64,000 nucleotides of DNA from Populus alba (Eukaryota > Streptophyta > Magnoliopsida > Malpighiales > Salicaceae), in NCBI RefSeq assembly GCF_005239225.2, contig NC_133300.1, positions 9,019,875 to 9,083,874 of the forward strand, read 5' to 3'. Shown here one piece after another: positions 10,873 through 18,442 of the stretch; position 1 is the stretch's first letter; each line of letters starts with the position of its first letter. The position numbers and the translations under genes are program-made. The notes beneath the pieces were generated by a model. The model was not told the DNA's origin, searched no databases, and worked only from the letters and a program-made list of their open reading frames with translations.

Positions 10873-13800
10873 TTGTTTTGTTTCTTTTTCTTCTATTTTC
10901 TTTTCTTGCCTTTATTCTCTTCTTACACGTGCATGAGAGTTTGGTCACGTACATTAAGTGGTAGACTTTGTAGGGTATCCTCATCATTTTCAGAAAATAT
11001 GGCCGAAGAAGATAATCAATCACTTCATAAAGAGAATAATGAGAATAACCGTATGAGAACACTTAGAGATCACATGAATCCTACAAGAACAAGTGCACCC
11101 TCATGCATAGTTTTCCCTCCTGATGCATCTCATTTTAATTTTAAGCCAGGCATTATTCAACTTTTACCATCTTTTCATGGCTTAGACTTAGAAAATCCAT
11201 ACTTGCATTTAAGGGAATTTGAGGAGGTCTGTAATACCTATAATAACTCAAATTGTAGCATGAACACCATTCGATTAAAGCTTTTTCCTTTTTCATTAAA
11301 AGATAAAGCTAAAACATGGCTACAAAATTTGAGACCAGGATCTATTCATGCTTGGGATGAAATGCAACAACAATTTTTAAAGAAGTTTTTTCCATCTCAC
11401 AGAACAAACTCTTTCAAAAGACAAATCATCACTTTCACTCAAAAGCCAGGAGAAGCATTTTACCAATGTTGGGATAGGTATCGAGATTTGCTTAATACTT
11501 GCCCACATCATGGTTTTGAAACATGGAGATTGGTTTCACATTTTTATGAGGGTTTAACACCTAGAGATAGGCAAATGGTTGAATTGATGTGCAATGGAAC
11601 TTTTGAAGATAAAGACCCTAATGAAGCAATGGAGTACCTAGACTTGCTAGCTGAAAATGCTCAAAATTGGGACACCACAGGTACTTATGAGGCACCAGGT
11701 AAAACTCAACCTCATACATCTAGTGGGGGTATGCACAACCTTAGGGAAGATCATGACCTCCAAGCCAAGTTTGCATCTTTAGCTAGAAAAGTCGAGGCAC
11801 TAGAATTAAAAAAGAGTGGTCAATTAAAATCTGTTCAAGACATTGTGTGTCAAATCTGTGAAACAAATGAGCATGCAACCAATGATTGTCCAACTTTGCC
11901 TTCTTTCAAGGAATGCCTCCATGAACAAGCCCATGCTTTAAACAGTTTCCAAAGGCCCAACCATAACCCATACTCGCAAACATACAATCCTGGTTGGAGA
12001 AATCACCCAAATTTCAGTTGGAAGAGTGACAACAATAATACACAAACTTCACAGCCACCGTTTCAAGCACACCATAATTTCCAAAATTCTCATGGATATG
12101 CACCTCCTTATGCTCCACCTCCTAGAAGAAATTTTGAGGAAACATTGCATGCATTCATTGAAAAGCAGGAGACAATCAATACTCAACTTGCTCAAAGCAT
12201 GACCGATTTTAAAGATGCTCTTGCAAAATTAACAACTGCTCTCAGTTTCCAAGAGAAAGGTAAGTTTCCTTCTCAACCACAGCAAAATCCAAAGGGGCAA
12301 TACAATGCAAATGCAAGTGGTTCTGGAAGCCAACACATGGATCAAGTCAAATCAATCATCACTCTTCGTAGTGGTAAGGTTATTGAAAAACCCATTCTTG
12401 AACCTTGTGAGAAAGATGATGAGTCTATCTCTGAGGGTAAGGAAGGGGTTGAACCTGAACATTGCAAAGAAAAGGTTGATTCCCCGCCAGCACTTCCATT
12501 TCCTCATGCCATGACCAAACAAAGGAAAGTCAATCACAACTCTGAAATCTTTGAAATTTTCAAACAGGTAAGGATCAATATACCTTTGTTGGATGCTATT
12601 AAACAGGTTCCTTCCTATGCTAAATTTTTGAAAGATCTGTGCACTGTGAAGAGAAAATTGAATGTGAAAAAGAAAGCATTTTTAGCCGAACAAGTAAGTG
12701 CCATTCTTCAGAACAATAATGCTTTGAAATATAAAGACCCTGGTTGTCCTACAATTTCTTGCTTTATTGGAGAACATAAAATTGAAAGAGCCTTACTTGA
12801 TCTTGGAGCTAGTGTGAATTTACTTCCATATTCAGTTTTTCAAAGTCTCAATCTAGGTGAGTTAAAACCAACTTCTGTAACTCTTTTACTCGCCGATAGA
12901 TCTGTAAAAGTGCCTAGAGGAATAATTGAAGATGTGTTAGTACAAGTCGATAAATTCATTTATCCTGTGGATTTTATTGTCTTGGACACGCAACCTGTTG
13001 AAGCATGTAATTCATTTCCTATTATTTTAGGACGTCCGTTTCTTGCAACTTCTAATGCATTGATTAATTGTAGGAATGGACTCATGAAGTTATCTTTTGG
13101 AAACATGACATTAGAGATGAATATTTTCAACGTTTGCAAGCAGCCTGGAGATGATAATGATTTACAAGAAGTAGATCATATTGAAGAATTAGTTCATGAT
13201 CAACTTGAATCTACTTTAAGTAAAATTGAGTTGGATGAATATGAAGATTTGCAAATGATTTATTCTCAGGAAGAAATCACGGATGAAAAAGGCATCGAAA
13301 ATATTGATGCCGATCTTTTGTCAAGAGTGACAACAGATTTGATATCTGACATCACACCAATCGATGATTACTTTCCTGAAGAATCCTTACTTTCTCTCAG
13401 TTCAATGCCTTGGTTTGCTAAAAATATCAATTTTCTTGCAACAGGAGATTTGCCAGCTCACTGGAGTACCGAAGACAAAGGAAAGTTTTTGAACGAAGTG
13501 AAGAACTTTTACTTAGATGACCTTTACTTATTCAAAAATTGTCCTGATCAAATATTTCAAAAATGCATTCCCGACAATGAGGTAAGTAATGTCATTAAAC
13601 TTTGTCATTCTGAAGCATGTGGGAGTCAATTGTCATCAAGAGAGACGACTGCAAAAATCTTACAAAATGGATTTTATTGGCCCACCATGTTCAAGGACAC
13701 ACATGCATTCTGCAAAACATGTGAAAATTGTCAAAAAGTTGATACTGGTCAAAAAGTTTTGCTTTATAATTCTCAACTCCATTTATTTCCTGAAAAACTA

Positions 13801-13983
13801 AGATCAAGATGGAGCGGTCCATTTATTTTGAAACATGTGTATCCTTATGGGGCCCTTGATATTGAGAATCCAAAGAATGACAATGTTTTGAAGGTAAATG
13901 AACATCGTTTAAAAGCTTACTTTGATGAGTTTCCTAGTGAAAATGAATCCATTGGTTTGAATAATCTTATTGATAAAGGTTGA
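10873..13983 (+). CDS. Gag-protease-integrase-remnant fusion polyprotein of element A
   Basis: One uninterrupted 1036-codon frame. The ATG at 10999 (MAEEDNQSL) may be the true start, since the 42 residues before it begin with a Phe-rich leader. Domains: retrotransposon Gag about 90-300; CCHC zinc knuckle 326-339 (C-x2-C-x4-H-x4-C); aspartic protease with D643-L-G-A-S and the later ILGRPF near 718-723. At about residue 801 the frame jumps into the end of RNase H (DADLLSR), then the integrase zinc domain, whose second His is Q (GSQLSS against GGHFSS in B). At about 956 it jumps again into the integrase C-terminal domain (GQKVLLYN...RWSGPF). RT, RNase H and the integrase catalytic core are therefore deleted in two steps, both in frame. 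It should still make capsid and possibly protease. Protease D-L-G instead of D-S/T-G is shared with B and G. Confidence 0.93.
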   Translation: MFCFFFFYFLFLPLFSSYTCMRVWSRTLSGRLCRVSSSFSENMAEEDNQSLHKENNENNRMRTLRDHMNPTRTSAPSCIVFPPDASHFNFKPGIIQLLPSFHGLDLENPYLHLREFEEVCNTYNNSNCSMNTIRLKLFPFSLKDKAKTWLQNLRPGSIHAWDEMQQQFLKKFFPSHRTNSFKRQIITFTQKPGEAFYQCWDRYRDLLNTCPHHGFETWRLVSHFYEGLTPRDRQMVELMCNGTFEDKDPNEAMEYLDLLAENAQNWDTTGTYEAPGKTQPHTSSGGMHNLREDHDLQAKFASLARKVEALELKKSGQLKSVQDIVCQICETNEHATNDCPTLPSFKECLHEQAHALNSFQRPNHNPYSQTYNPGWRNHPNFSWKSDNNNTQTSQPPFQAHHNFQNSHGYAPPYAPPPRRNFEETLHAFIEKQETINTQLAQSMTDFKDALAKLTTALSFQEKGKFPSQPQQNPKGQYNANASGSGSQHMDQVKSIITLRSGKVIEKPILEPCEKDDESISEGKEGVEPEHCKEKVDSPPALPFPHAMTKQRKVNHNSEIFEIFKQVRINIPLLDAIKQVPSYAKFLKDLCTVKRKLNVKKKAFLAEQVSAILQNNNALKYKDPGCPTISCFIGEHKIERALLDLGASVNLLPYSVFQSLNLGELKPTSVTLLLADRSVKVPRGIIEDVLVQVDKFIYPVDFIVLDTQPVEACNSFPIILGRPFLATSNALINCRNGLMKLSFGNMTLEMNIFNVCKQPGDDNDLQEVDHIEELVHDQLESTLSKIELDEYEDLQMIYSQEEITDEKGIENIDADLLSRVTTDLISDITPIDDYFPEESLLSLSSMPWFAKNINFLATGDLPAHWSTEDKGKFLNEVKNFYLDDLYLFKNCPDQIFQKCIPDNEVSNVIKLCHSEACGSQLSSRETTAKILQNGFYWPTMFKDTHAFCKTCENCQKVDTGQKVLLYNSQLHLFPEKLRSRWSGPFILKHVYPYGALDIENPKNDNVLKVNEHRLKAYFDEFPSENESIGLNNLIDKG

Positions 13984-14193
13984 TTATTTTGTTTTTCTCA
14001 CATTTTTTTTGTTGCTTTTTAGTGTGACTTTTGTTTTGCTAGTCTCTCACCCCGGTCAAATGGCGGATAACGGTACTCCGTGACTCTTAAGTCGGTTCTT
14101 TCAGTTTCCCAAATAACTGATATTTGTATATATTTGTACAATTCTCTGCTCTTTCTCCCTTCTTTGAATATTTTCCCCAATTCTAATTTTAAA
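13984..14193 (+). promoter_or_regulatory. Leader between integrase tail and ORF2, possible splice acceptor
   Basis: A T-rich tract followed by AG at 14021-14022 (TTTTTTTTGTTGCTTTTTAG) and a second TTTGTTTTGCTAG near 14042 look like 3' splice sites. Downstream genes of Athila elements are thought to be made from spliced RNA. The donor is not identified. No other features seen. Confidence 0.35.
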
Positions 14194-14742
14194 ATGGACA
14201 CCACTCTTGAAAAGTTGAAAAGGTATTTTCCCGCTCTGCCTCAGAATACGATTACAAAAATTTACCGTGCTAGGTGTGCAAGATTGAGGTTGTTAATGAA
14301 TCATGGAATTCCTGAAGATATTCGCTGGCTAATTGAAGCAAAGGTCCGATTATCAGGTGAGTCCTCCAATTCTTTCATTTCACACATGCCTGGAACAGGT
14401 AAAAGCACTTTTGCAAAGAAACGTCGTGCAAAACGACTGAAAGTCTGTCATCGATGTGCCAGATGGACTTGTAATGCGACATGTCGTTCTTTAGGAATGG
14501 CATCTGTAAACCGTGAAGATAAAATACAATTCATTAAGGATGGCCTGAGTAAGGGGTCTTTAGATAATCTTTTATTGACCCTTGAGACGCATCCTAGTGG
14601 AGATGTGCATCGTGTAATTCATGATTTATGGCCACAATTCCATAAAGAACATGATCGACTTAGTCTTGGGAATCTGACTAAAAAAGACCCTGTTTGCCAG
14701 TTTTTAAGAAAACTGGATGGGAAGCCTATCCCCGACCCATAG
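14194..14742 (+). CDS. ORF2: basic cysteine-rich protein resembling Betaflexiviridae nucleic-acid-binding/silencing-suppressor proteins
   Basis: 182 residues from MDTTLEKL. The frame stays open 38 codons further upstream, but the homologous B copy and the sequence character favour the ATG at 14194. Core: a basic block at 71-82 (STFAKKRRAKRL) directly followed by four cysteines, C85-x2-C88-x4-C93-x3-C97 (CHRC...C...C), then an amphipathic segment IQFIKDGLSKG at 111-121. This order (short linker, G-K/R-S-T-F-A-basic block, Cys finger, FI/V-x-x-G) is that of the small cysteine-rich RNA-binding proteins encoded at the 3' end of carlavirus and vitivirus genomes, several of which suppress RNA silencing. 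The flanks (1-65 and 122-182) match nothing I know. The frame is intact here and broken in B. Role as a silencing suppressor for the transposon is inference; an unrelated Zn-finger protein is the main alternative. Confidence 0.6.
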   Translation: MDTTLEKLKRYFPALPQNTITKIYRARCARLRLLMNHGIPEDIRWLIEAKVRLSGESSNSFISHMPGTGKSTFAKKRRAKRLKVCHRCARWTCNATCRSLGMASVNREDKIQFIKDGLSKGSLDNLLLTLETHPSGDVHRVIHDLWPQFHKEHDRLSLGNLTKKDPVCQFLRKLDGKPIPDP

Positions 14743-14843
14743 AGGACGTTTAAGCCGTTCTTGGACGTAAAACCAAGGGAAGATGTGAGCCACAATCACA
14801 ACTACCTGTACATACACATGCTTTTTCAAAATAAATAATTAAT

Positions 14844-14846
<3 letters not shown>

Positions 14847-14887
<41 letters not shown>
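14847..14887 (+). repeat. (GA)n microsatellite between ORF2 and LOG
   Basis: About 20 GA units. The same place in element B (31455-31466, minus strand) has only a handful, so the tract expanded in A or contracted in B. Confidence 0.9.
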
Positions 14888-14892
<5 letters not shown>

Positions 14893-14945
14893 GAGACTAC
14901 AGCTGGCCTACATATAGGTGGTATGATTGCATTTTCAATTTTCAT

Positions 14946-14953
14946 CTATAAAT
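14946..14953 (+). promoter_or_regulatory. TATA-like box upstream of the captured LOG gene
   Basis: CTATAAAT, followed 10-40 bp on by a pyrimidine-rich stretch (TCTTCTCTTCCTTCCCTTC), and 66 bp before the LOG ATG. It is conserved in B (31392-31399, minus strand). It looks like a complete plant core promoter that came along with LOG. Whether it works is unknown. Confidence 0.4.
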
Positions 14954-15018
14954 TCTTCTCTTCCTTCCCTTCATTTCTACTCATCCCATACATTCATCAA
15001 ATATAGAAGTGTGTAGAA

Positions 15019-15672
15019 ATGGCAGGTTCCTCAAGTCATCACATAAAAAATATTTGTGTTTTCGGTGGATCCAGTCCTGGGAAAGAAAAAGAGTTTTTAG
15101 AATCAGCAAATCATCTTGGTCGGGTACTAGCTGAGAGAAAGATTCATTTAGTGTATGGGGGAGGTAGCCTTGGGTTAATGGGAGGTGTGTCAATGGCTGC
15201 ATTTTTGGGAGGCAGTCAAGTTTTGGGGGTTGTCCCCAAAGCTTTAGCAAATGGGGACATCATTGGAAAAACAATTGGAGAAGAACTACAGGTCCCAACA
15301 ATGTCTGATCGACTGAATACCATGTTTAACCATGTTGATGCCTTCATTGCCTTACCAGGTGGTCTGGGCACATTGGAAGAGATCTTTCATATTTCATCTT
15401 GGGCCCAACTGCACATTCACCATAAACCTATAGGTTTGTTAAACGTTAATGGTTTTTATGATAAGTTGCTGTCTTTCCTTGATCAAGCTGTGGAACAGGA
15501 ATTTCTAACATCTTCGGCACGACGAATCATAATCTCTGCTGCTACTGCTGAACAATTGATTGACCAACTACAATCTTTCATCCCTGTCATTGATCCCTGC
15601 ATGAGTCGTCTAGATTGGTCAACTAAGGAAAGCCGTAAAAAGCTTAGATTAGATTTGAGCCTTCATCTGTGA
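15019..15672 (+). CDS. LOG-family cytokinin riboside 5'-monophosphate phosphoribohydrolase, captured by element A
   Basis: 217 residues, the usual full length. LOG enzymes release active cytokinin bases from their nucleotides in one step. Visible hallmarks: CVFGGSSPGK (13-22), VYGGGSLGLMG (45-55), conserved Arg98 in MSDRLNTM, and the signature PGGLGTLEE (113-121) followed by WAQLHIHHKPIGLLN. In most LOGs the catalytic Arg is followed by Lys; here it is Leu, as I recall for a divergent LOGL10-like clade. There is no intron, whereas host LOG genes have several, so capture probably went through a spliced RNA. It lies inside the LTR boundaries, after ORF2 and before the polypurine tract. B carries the same gene at the same length, so capture predates both insertions. 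All motifs are intact; activity is untested. Confidence 0.95.
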   Translation: MAGSSSHHIKNICVFGGSSPGKEKEFLESANHLGRVLAERKIHLVYGGGSLGLMGGVSMAAFLGGSQVLGVVPKALANGDIIGKTIGEELQVPTMSDRLNTMFNHVDAFIALPGGLGTLEEIFHISSWAQLHIHHKPIGLLNVNGFYDKLLSFLDQAVEQEFLTSSARRIIISAATAEQLIDQLQSFIPVIDPCMSRLDWSTKESRKKLRLDLSLHL

Positions 15673-16297
15673 AACCTTGTGTCTTTTGGTTTTATTAATA
15701 GCATATTATTTTGTTTTGTTACTTCTTATGTTTGTTTAAGTGTGTTTCAGGTTTGTCATTGTTCGCTGTTTCAGGTGATGTCTTTTATACTCTATCTTTC
15801 TACCTTCGAACATTGAGGACAATGTCTCGTTTTGGTTGGGGGGAGAGGGTAGTAGTTTAAAAAAAAAAAATACTAACTTGCTAACTGTTTTGCTATTATT
15901 AAAACCATTTGACAAAATTGTTATTAGGATGGAAGAGTATGGAATCAATTTTATTGACTCTAGAGACGCATCTTAGTAAGTTTCATTACCAAGGTCTATC
16001 ATAATACTTCTTGAAATATTCAGGTTTACAAACTCTCACATTGTTATCACTTGATTTTGCTCCTATACTCATTTAACAAGTATTATTAAACCTTCATTTT
16101 CACACACACACACTTTAACATATGATTGTGGGTTGCATATTGGATTATTACATTAATTATGTTCTTTTGTTGAAGGTAACAACTAAGGGAAAAGGATAGT
16201 ATATAATTTGCAAAGAAAAAAAAAAGAGAAAAAAGAAGAAGAAGAGATAGTATTGATGATAATAAAACGTGGATAAGTTTGGTTTCGTAGCCTCCCT
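15673..16297 (+). other. 3' untranslated region of element A after LOG
   Basis: No open frame. Holds the hairpin and internal purine tract at 15810-15849, an A-run near 15860, a (CA)n run near 16103 and an A/G-rich tract near 16207-16247. Otherwise AT-rich. Confidence 0.7.
15810..15849 (+). other. Conserved hairpin followed by internal polypurine tract (element A)
   Basis: ACATTG-AGGA-CAATGT (15810-15825) forms a 6-bp stem with an AGGA loop, then GGTTGGGGGGAGAGGG at 15834-15849. The purine tract repeats the GGTTGGGGGG of the true 3' polypurine tract 1 kb downstream. Same arrangement in B; the hairpin alone recurs in G. Confidence 0.65.
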
Positions 16298-16394
16298 AAC
16301 CTAAGCAATTAAGCCCGAAGGGGTGTTTTAACACCTAATACCCTAAAGTCAACTGACTTGGGAGCTATTGGCCCCAAAGCTTGTTACATGGGTT
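16298..16394 (+). ncRNA. Structured module, unit 1 (element A)
   Basis: 97 nt closed by AACC/GGTT and AAGC/GCTT. It encloses hairpin GGTGTT-TT-AACACC and a long hairpin AATA-CCC-TA-AAGTC-AACT-GACTT-GGG-AGC-TATT. Unit 2 has different bases in the same stems, yet they still pair. Predicted to fold in the element RNA; function unknown. Confidence 0.55.
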
Positions 16395-16449
16395 AAGGAG
16401 AAAAGCTTAAGGGAATCAAACATTGCACTATCTACGTATCAGTATCTGC

Positions 16450-16545
16450 AACCCGAGTTGTTTAAGCTCGTAGGGGTGTCTCAACACCTAATGCCTAAGA
16501 CCAACTGGTCTGGGAGTCATTAGCCTAAAACTCGTTACATGGGTT
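16450..16545 (+). ncRNA. Structured module, unit 2 (element A)
   Basis: 96 nt closed by AACCC/GGGTT and GAGTT/AACTC. It encloses GGTGT-CTCA-ACACC and CTAATG...AGACC-AACT-GGTCT...CATTAG. Aligned with unit 1, the stems differ by compensating changes (AAGTC/GACTT against AGACC/GGTCT; AATA/TATT against AATG/CATT). Confidence 0.55.
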
Positions 16546-16874
16546 AAAGATACATTGTGTTTTTAAGTTGTATGTGTATATAAATAAAAAAAAAAAAGAA
16601 AAAAAATCCCAACCCAAGGAAGTTCACCTTAAACATTTGAACATAATATTGTTTTCTTCCAACAAAAGCCCCATCATCTATGTTTTCAATTGAGCACACA
16701 AGAAGGTTTATTAATATCTTGTTTACGAAGTATGAAGCATGAATATAAATTTAATGAGAGTTTGTTTATCTGGATAGATTAATGGAAGTTGAATGATGAA
16801 TGCCTTGCTTTGTGGAACTTGCAAATTGTTTCTCTATTTTAACGCTTTAGATTACTAGGGACTAGTAATAAGCT

Positions 16875-16886
16875 GGTTGGGGGGTG
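16875..16886 (+). other. Polypurine tract of element A
   Basis: GGTTGGGGGGTG immediately before the TGATTAG start of the 3' LTR. Confidence 0.85.
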
Positions 16887-18442
16887 TGATTAGTACTTAA
16901 AAGTGGCATGTTTATCAAGGTTTTATATCATCATTTTGCACTTGAAGTATCAATAACTCCTTAACTAAAGCAATGTTTTATAATAACAAGTTTGATATTA
17001 TAAGATACCTTAATTTATGGTAAATGCTCATTTTAAATGCAGGACTATCACATAAATAAAAGGATTGATTGATGAGTTTTAAGCATTGAAAGTTAAAGGA
17101 CAAAGAGATGGCCAAACTTAGAAAAGAGATGCCGGTGCAGTCCAAACCGAACATTGCTCGGTAATTGGATCATATCTGGAGCTCTAGATTTCGGATTTAG
17201 GTCCACTTTATATGTATGGAAAGGTAAGACAAAAGCCTACAACTTTCATGAGGAGCCCAAGATTTGAAAAGGTCGTTTTGAAGTCCAAATTGAAGGAACA
17301 ACGAAGAAGTCCGAAGCTGTCCTGCAGCCCAAACACTATTTAGTGTTCATCCCATATCTTGAGTTCTAGAAGTCCAAATGACCTCATCTTTTTTTTGTTG
17401 GAAAGCTGAGACAATTTCCTAGAACATTCTTGAGGATTCTGGGCAAATTATGATGTTAGCAATGACGTCTTGATCAGACAAGAAGATAAGAATTGTTATC
17501 TAGTCAAGATGTGGCCACCCACTCATCAATTAGTCAACAAATCAATAGTTCCAAATTTTGGCCTATTAAAAGGAGGCACTTTACCATGTATTGAGGCATC
17601 TTGGTGTTCAGATCAAGATCATGCTCTTGCTTTCTCTCTTTGTATTGCTTATGTCTTGCTTTCATTAATATCAAGTTTATGCACTTCATTTCCTTTCCTT
17701 TGTCTAGTTAACTTCTTTCTCATTTATGTTCTTGTCTTGTTCATTTTATGTTTCTTTCTTTTATTATGTCCAGCTAAGTTAATTATGTCAAGGTGAAAAG
17801 GGTACACTAATGGTGTAAGAACAAGTATAATATAAACTTAACATGGACCTTAACGTTGGATACTAACATGTTTTATATTTGTTATCTTGTTCACTTTTAA
17901 TTACTTTGCTTGTTAAATGGTTAATCTAGATTTATGTTGTGTAACACTTGGTACAACAAATACTTGGCACTTTCATAGCCCATACTGTATGGTTTAACCG
18001 ACACCTGAGCTATGAAAGGAACTTGATTTGTTGTTAACATAAGTTATAATCATGAATGCCTGCCAACATTTACAAGTATTAGCTTTATTCGAATAAGATA
18101 ACTAAATGTAATCATGTTAACAATTTATAATCTGATTGGAACCTCCTTTATGTGTGGTTTCCAATTGAGTAATAAGAGTTTATATTATACTTGTTTGAAG
18201 TACCATTAGTGGATCCTCTAACCTTGAACATTTGTTTTTATCGCTGTTTAATCCTTACATCAACTTTACATCTCAAAGCTCTCTTTATTATTACTATTAC
18301 TATTATTGTTATTATTGTTGTTGTATTGTTATTTATAATTTATACAATAACCTCTCTGTGATTCGACCCCGGTCTTGCCGGGTTATTTATTACTTCGACA
18401 CTCCTGCACTTGGGAAGAGACATCAAGCTTTTGGTTGTGACA
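16887..18442 (+). repeat. 3' LTR of element A
   Basis: Nearly identical to 9221-10767. I see about four substitutions and about ten one-base insertions, mostly extra bases in this copy. Followed by target duplication GTGAT. Confidence 0.95.

Larger units (their letters stand above)
9221..18442 (+). mobile_element. Element A: young Athila-type gypsy retrotransposon carrying a suppressor-like ORF and a LOG gene
   Basis: Complete insertion of 9,222 bp with LTRs of 1,547 and 1,556 bp starting TGATTAG and ending TGTGACA. The 5-bp target duplications GTGAT lie at 9216-9220 and 18443-18447. Order: 5' LTR, PBS, one long Gag-protease-integrase-remnant frame, ORF2 (cysteine-rich basic protein), LOG, hairpins, twin structured modules, polypurine tract, 3' LTR. 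RT, RNase H and the integrase core are missing, so it cannot move alone. I count only about four substitutions between the LTRs plus about ten single-base indels, so insertion was very recent. Element B is a related copy that still has the whole pol. Confidence 0.95.

Noticed and set aside
14356..14399. Short intron in ORF2 (CAG/GTGAGT to ACAG/GT)
   Set aside because: Sites look good but the intron would be about 41 nt, too short for plant splicing. The frame is open without it.
14389..14410. P-loop-like PGTGKST in ORF2, suggesting an ATPase
   Set aside because: No Walker B or other NTPase motifs in 182 residues. The Cys cluster and basic block follow at once, and B has R in place of the first G.
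14981..15250. 89-codon minus-strand frame conserved in A and B (also 31095-31364)
   Set aside because: Exact antisense shadow of LOG; its conservation follows from LOG coding sequence.
15019..15672. LOG as an independent host gene between two unrelated repeats
   Set aside because: Both LTRs, the target duplication and a second copy in the same order in B place it inside the element.
17470..17796. 108-codon frame in the A 3' LTR (also 9890-10111, 28583-28789, 38691-38906)
   Set aside because: Overlaps the LTR promoter, length varies between LTRs by one-base indels, no protein-like pattern.
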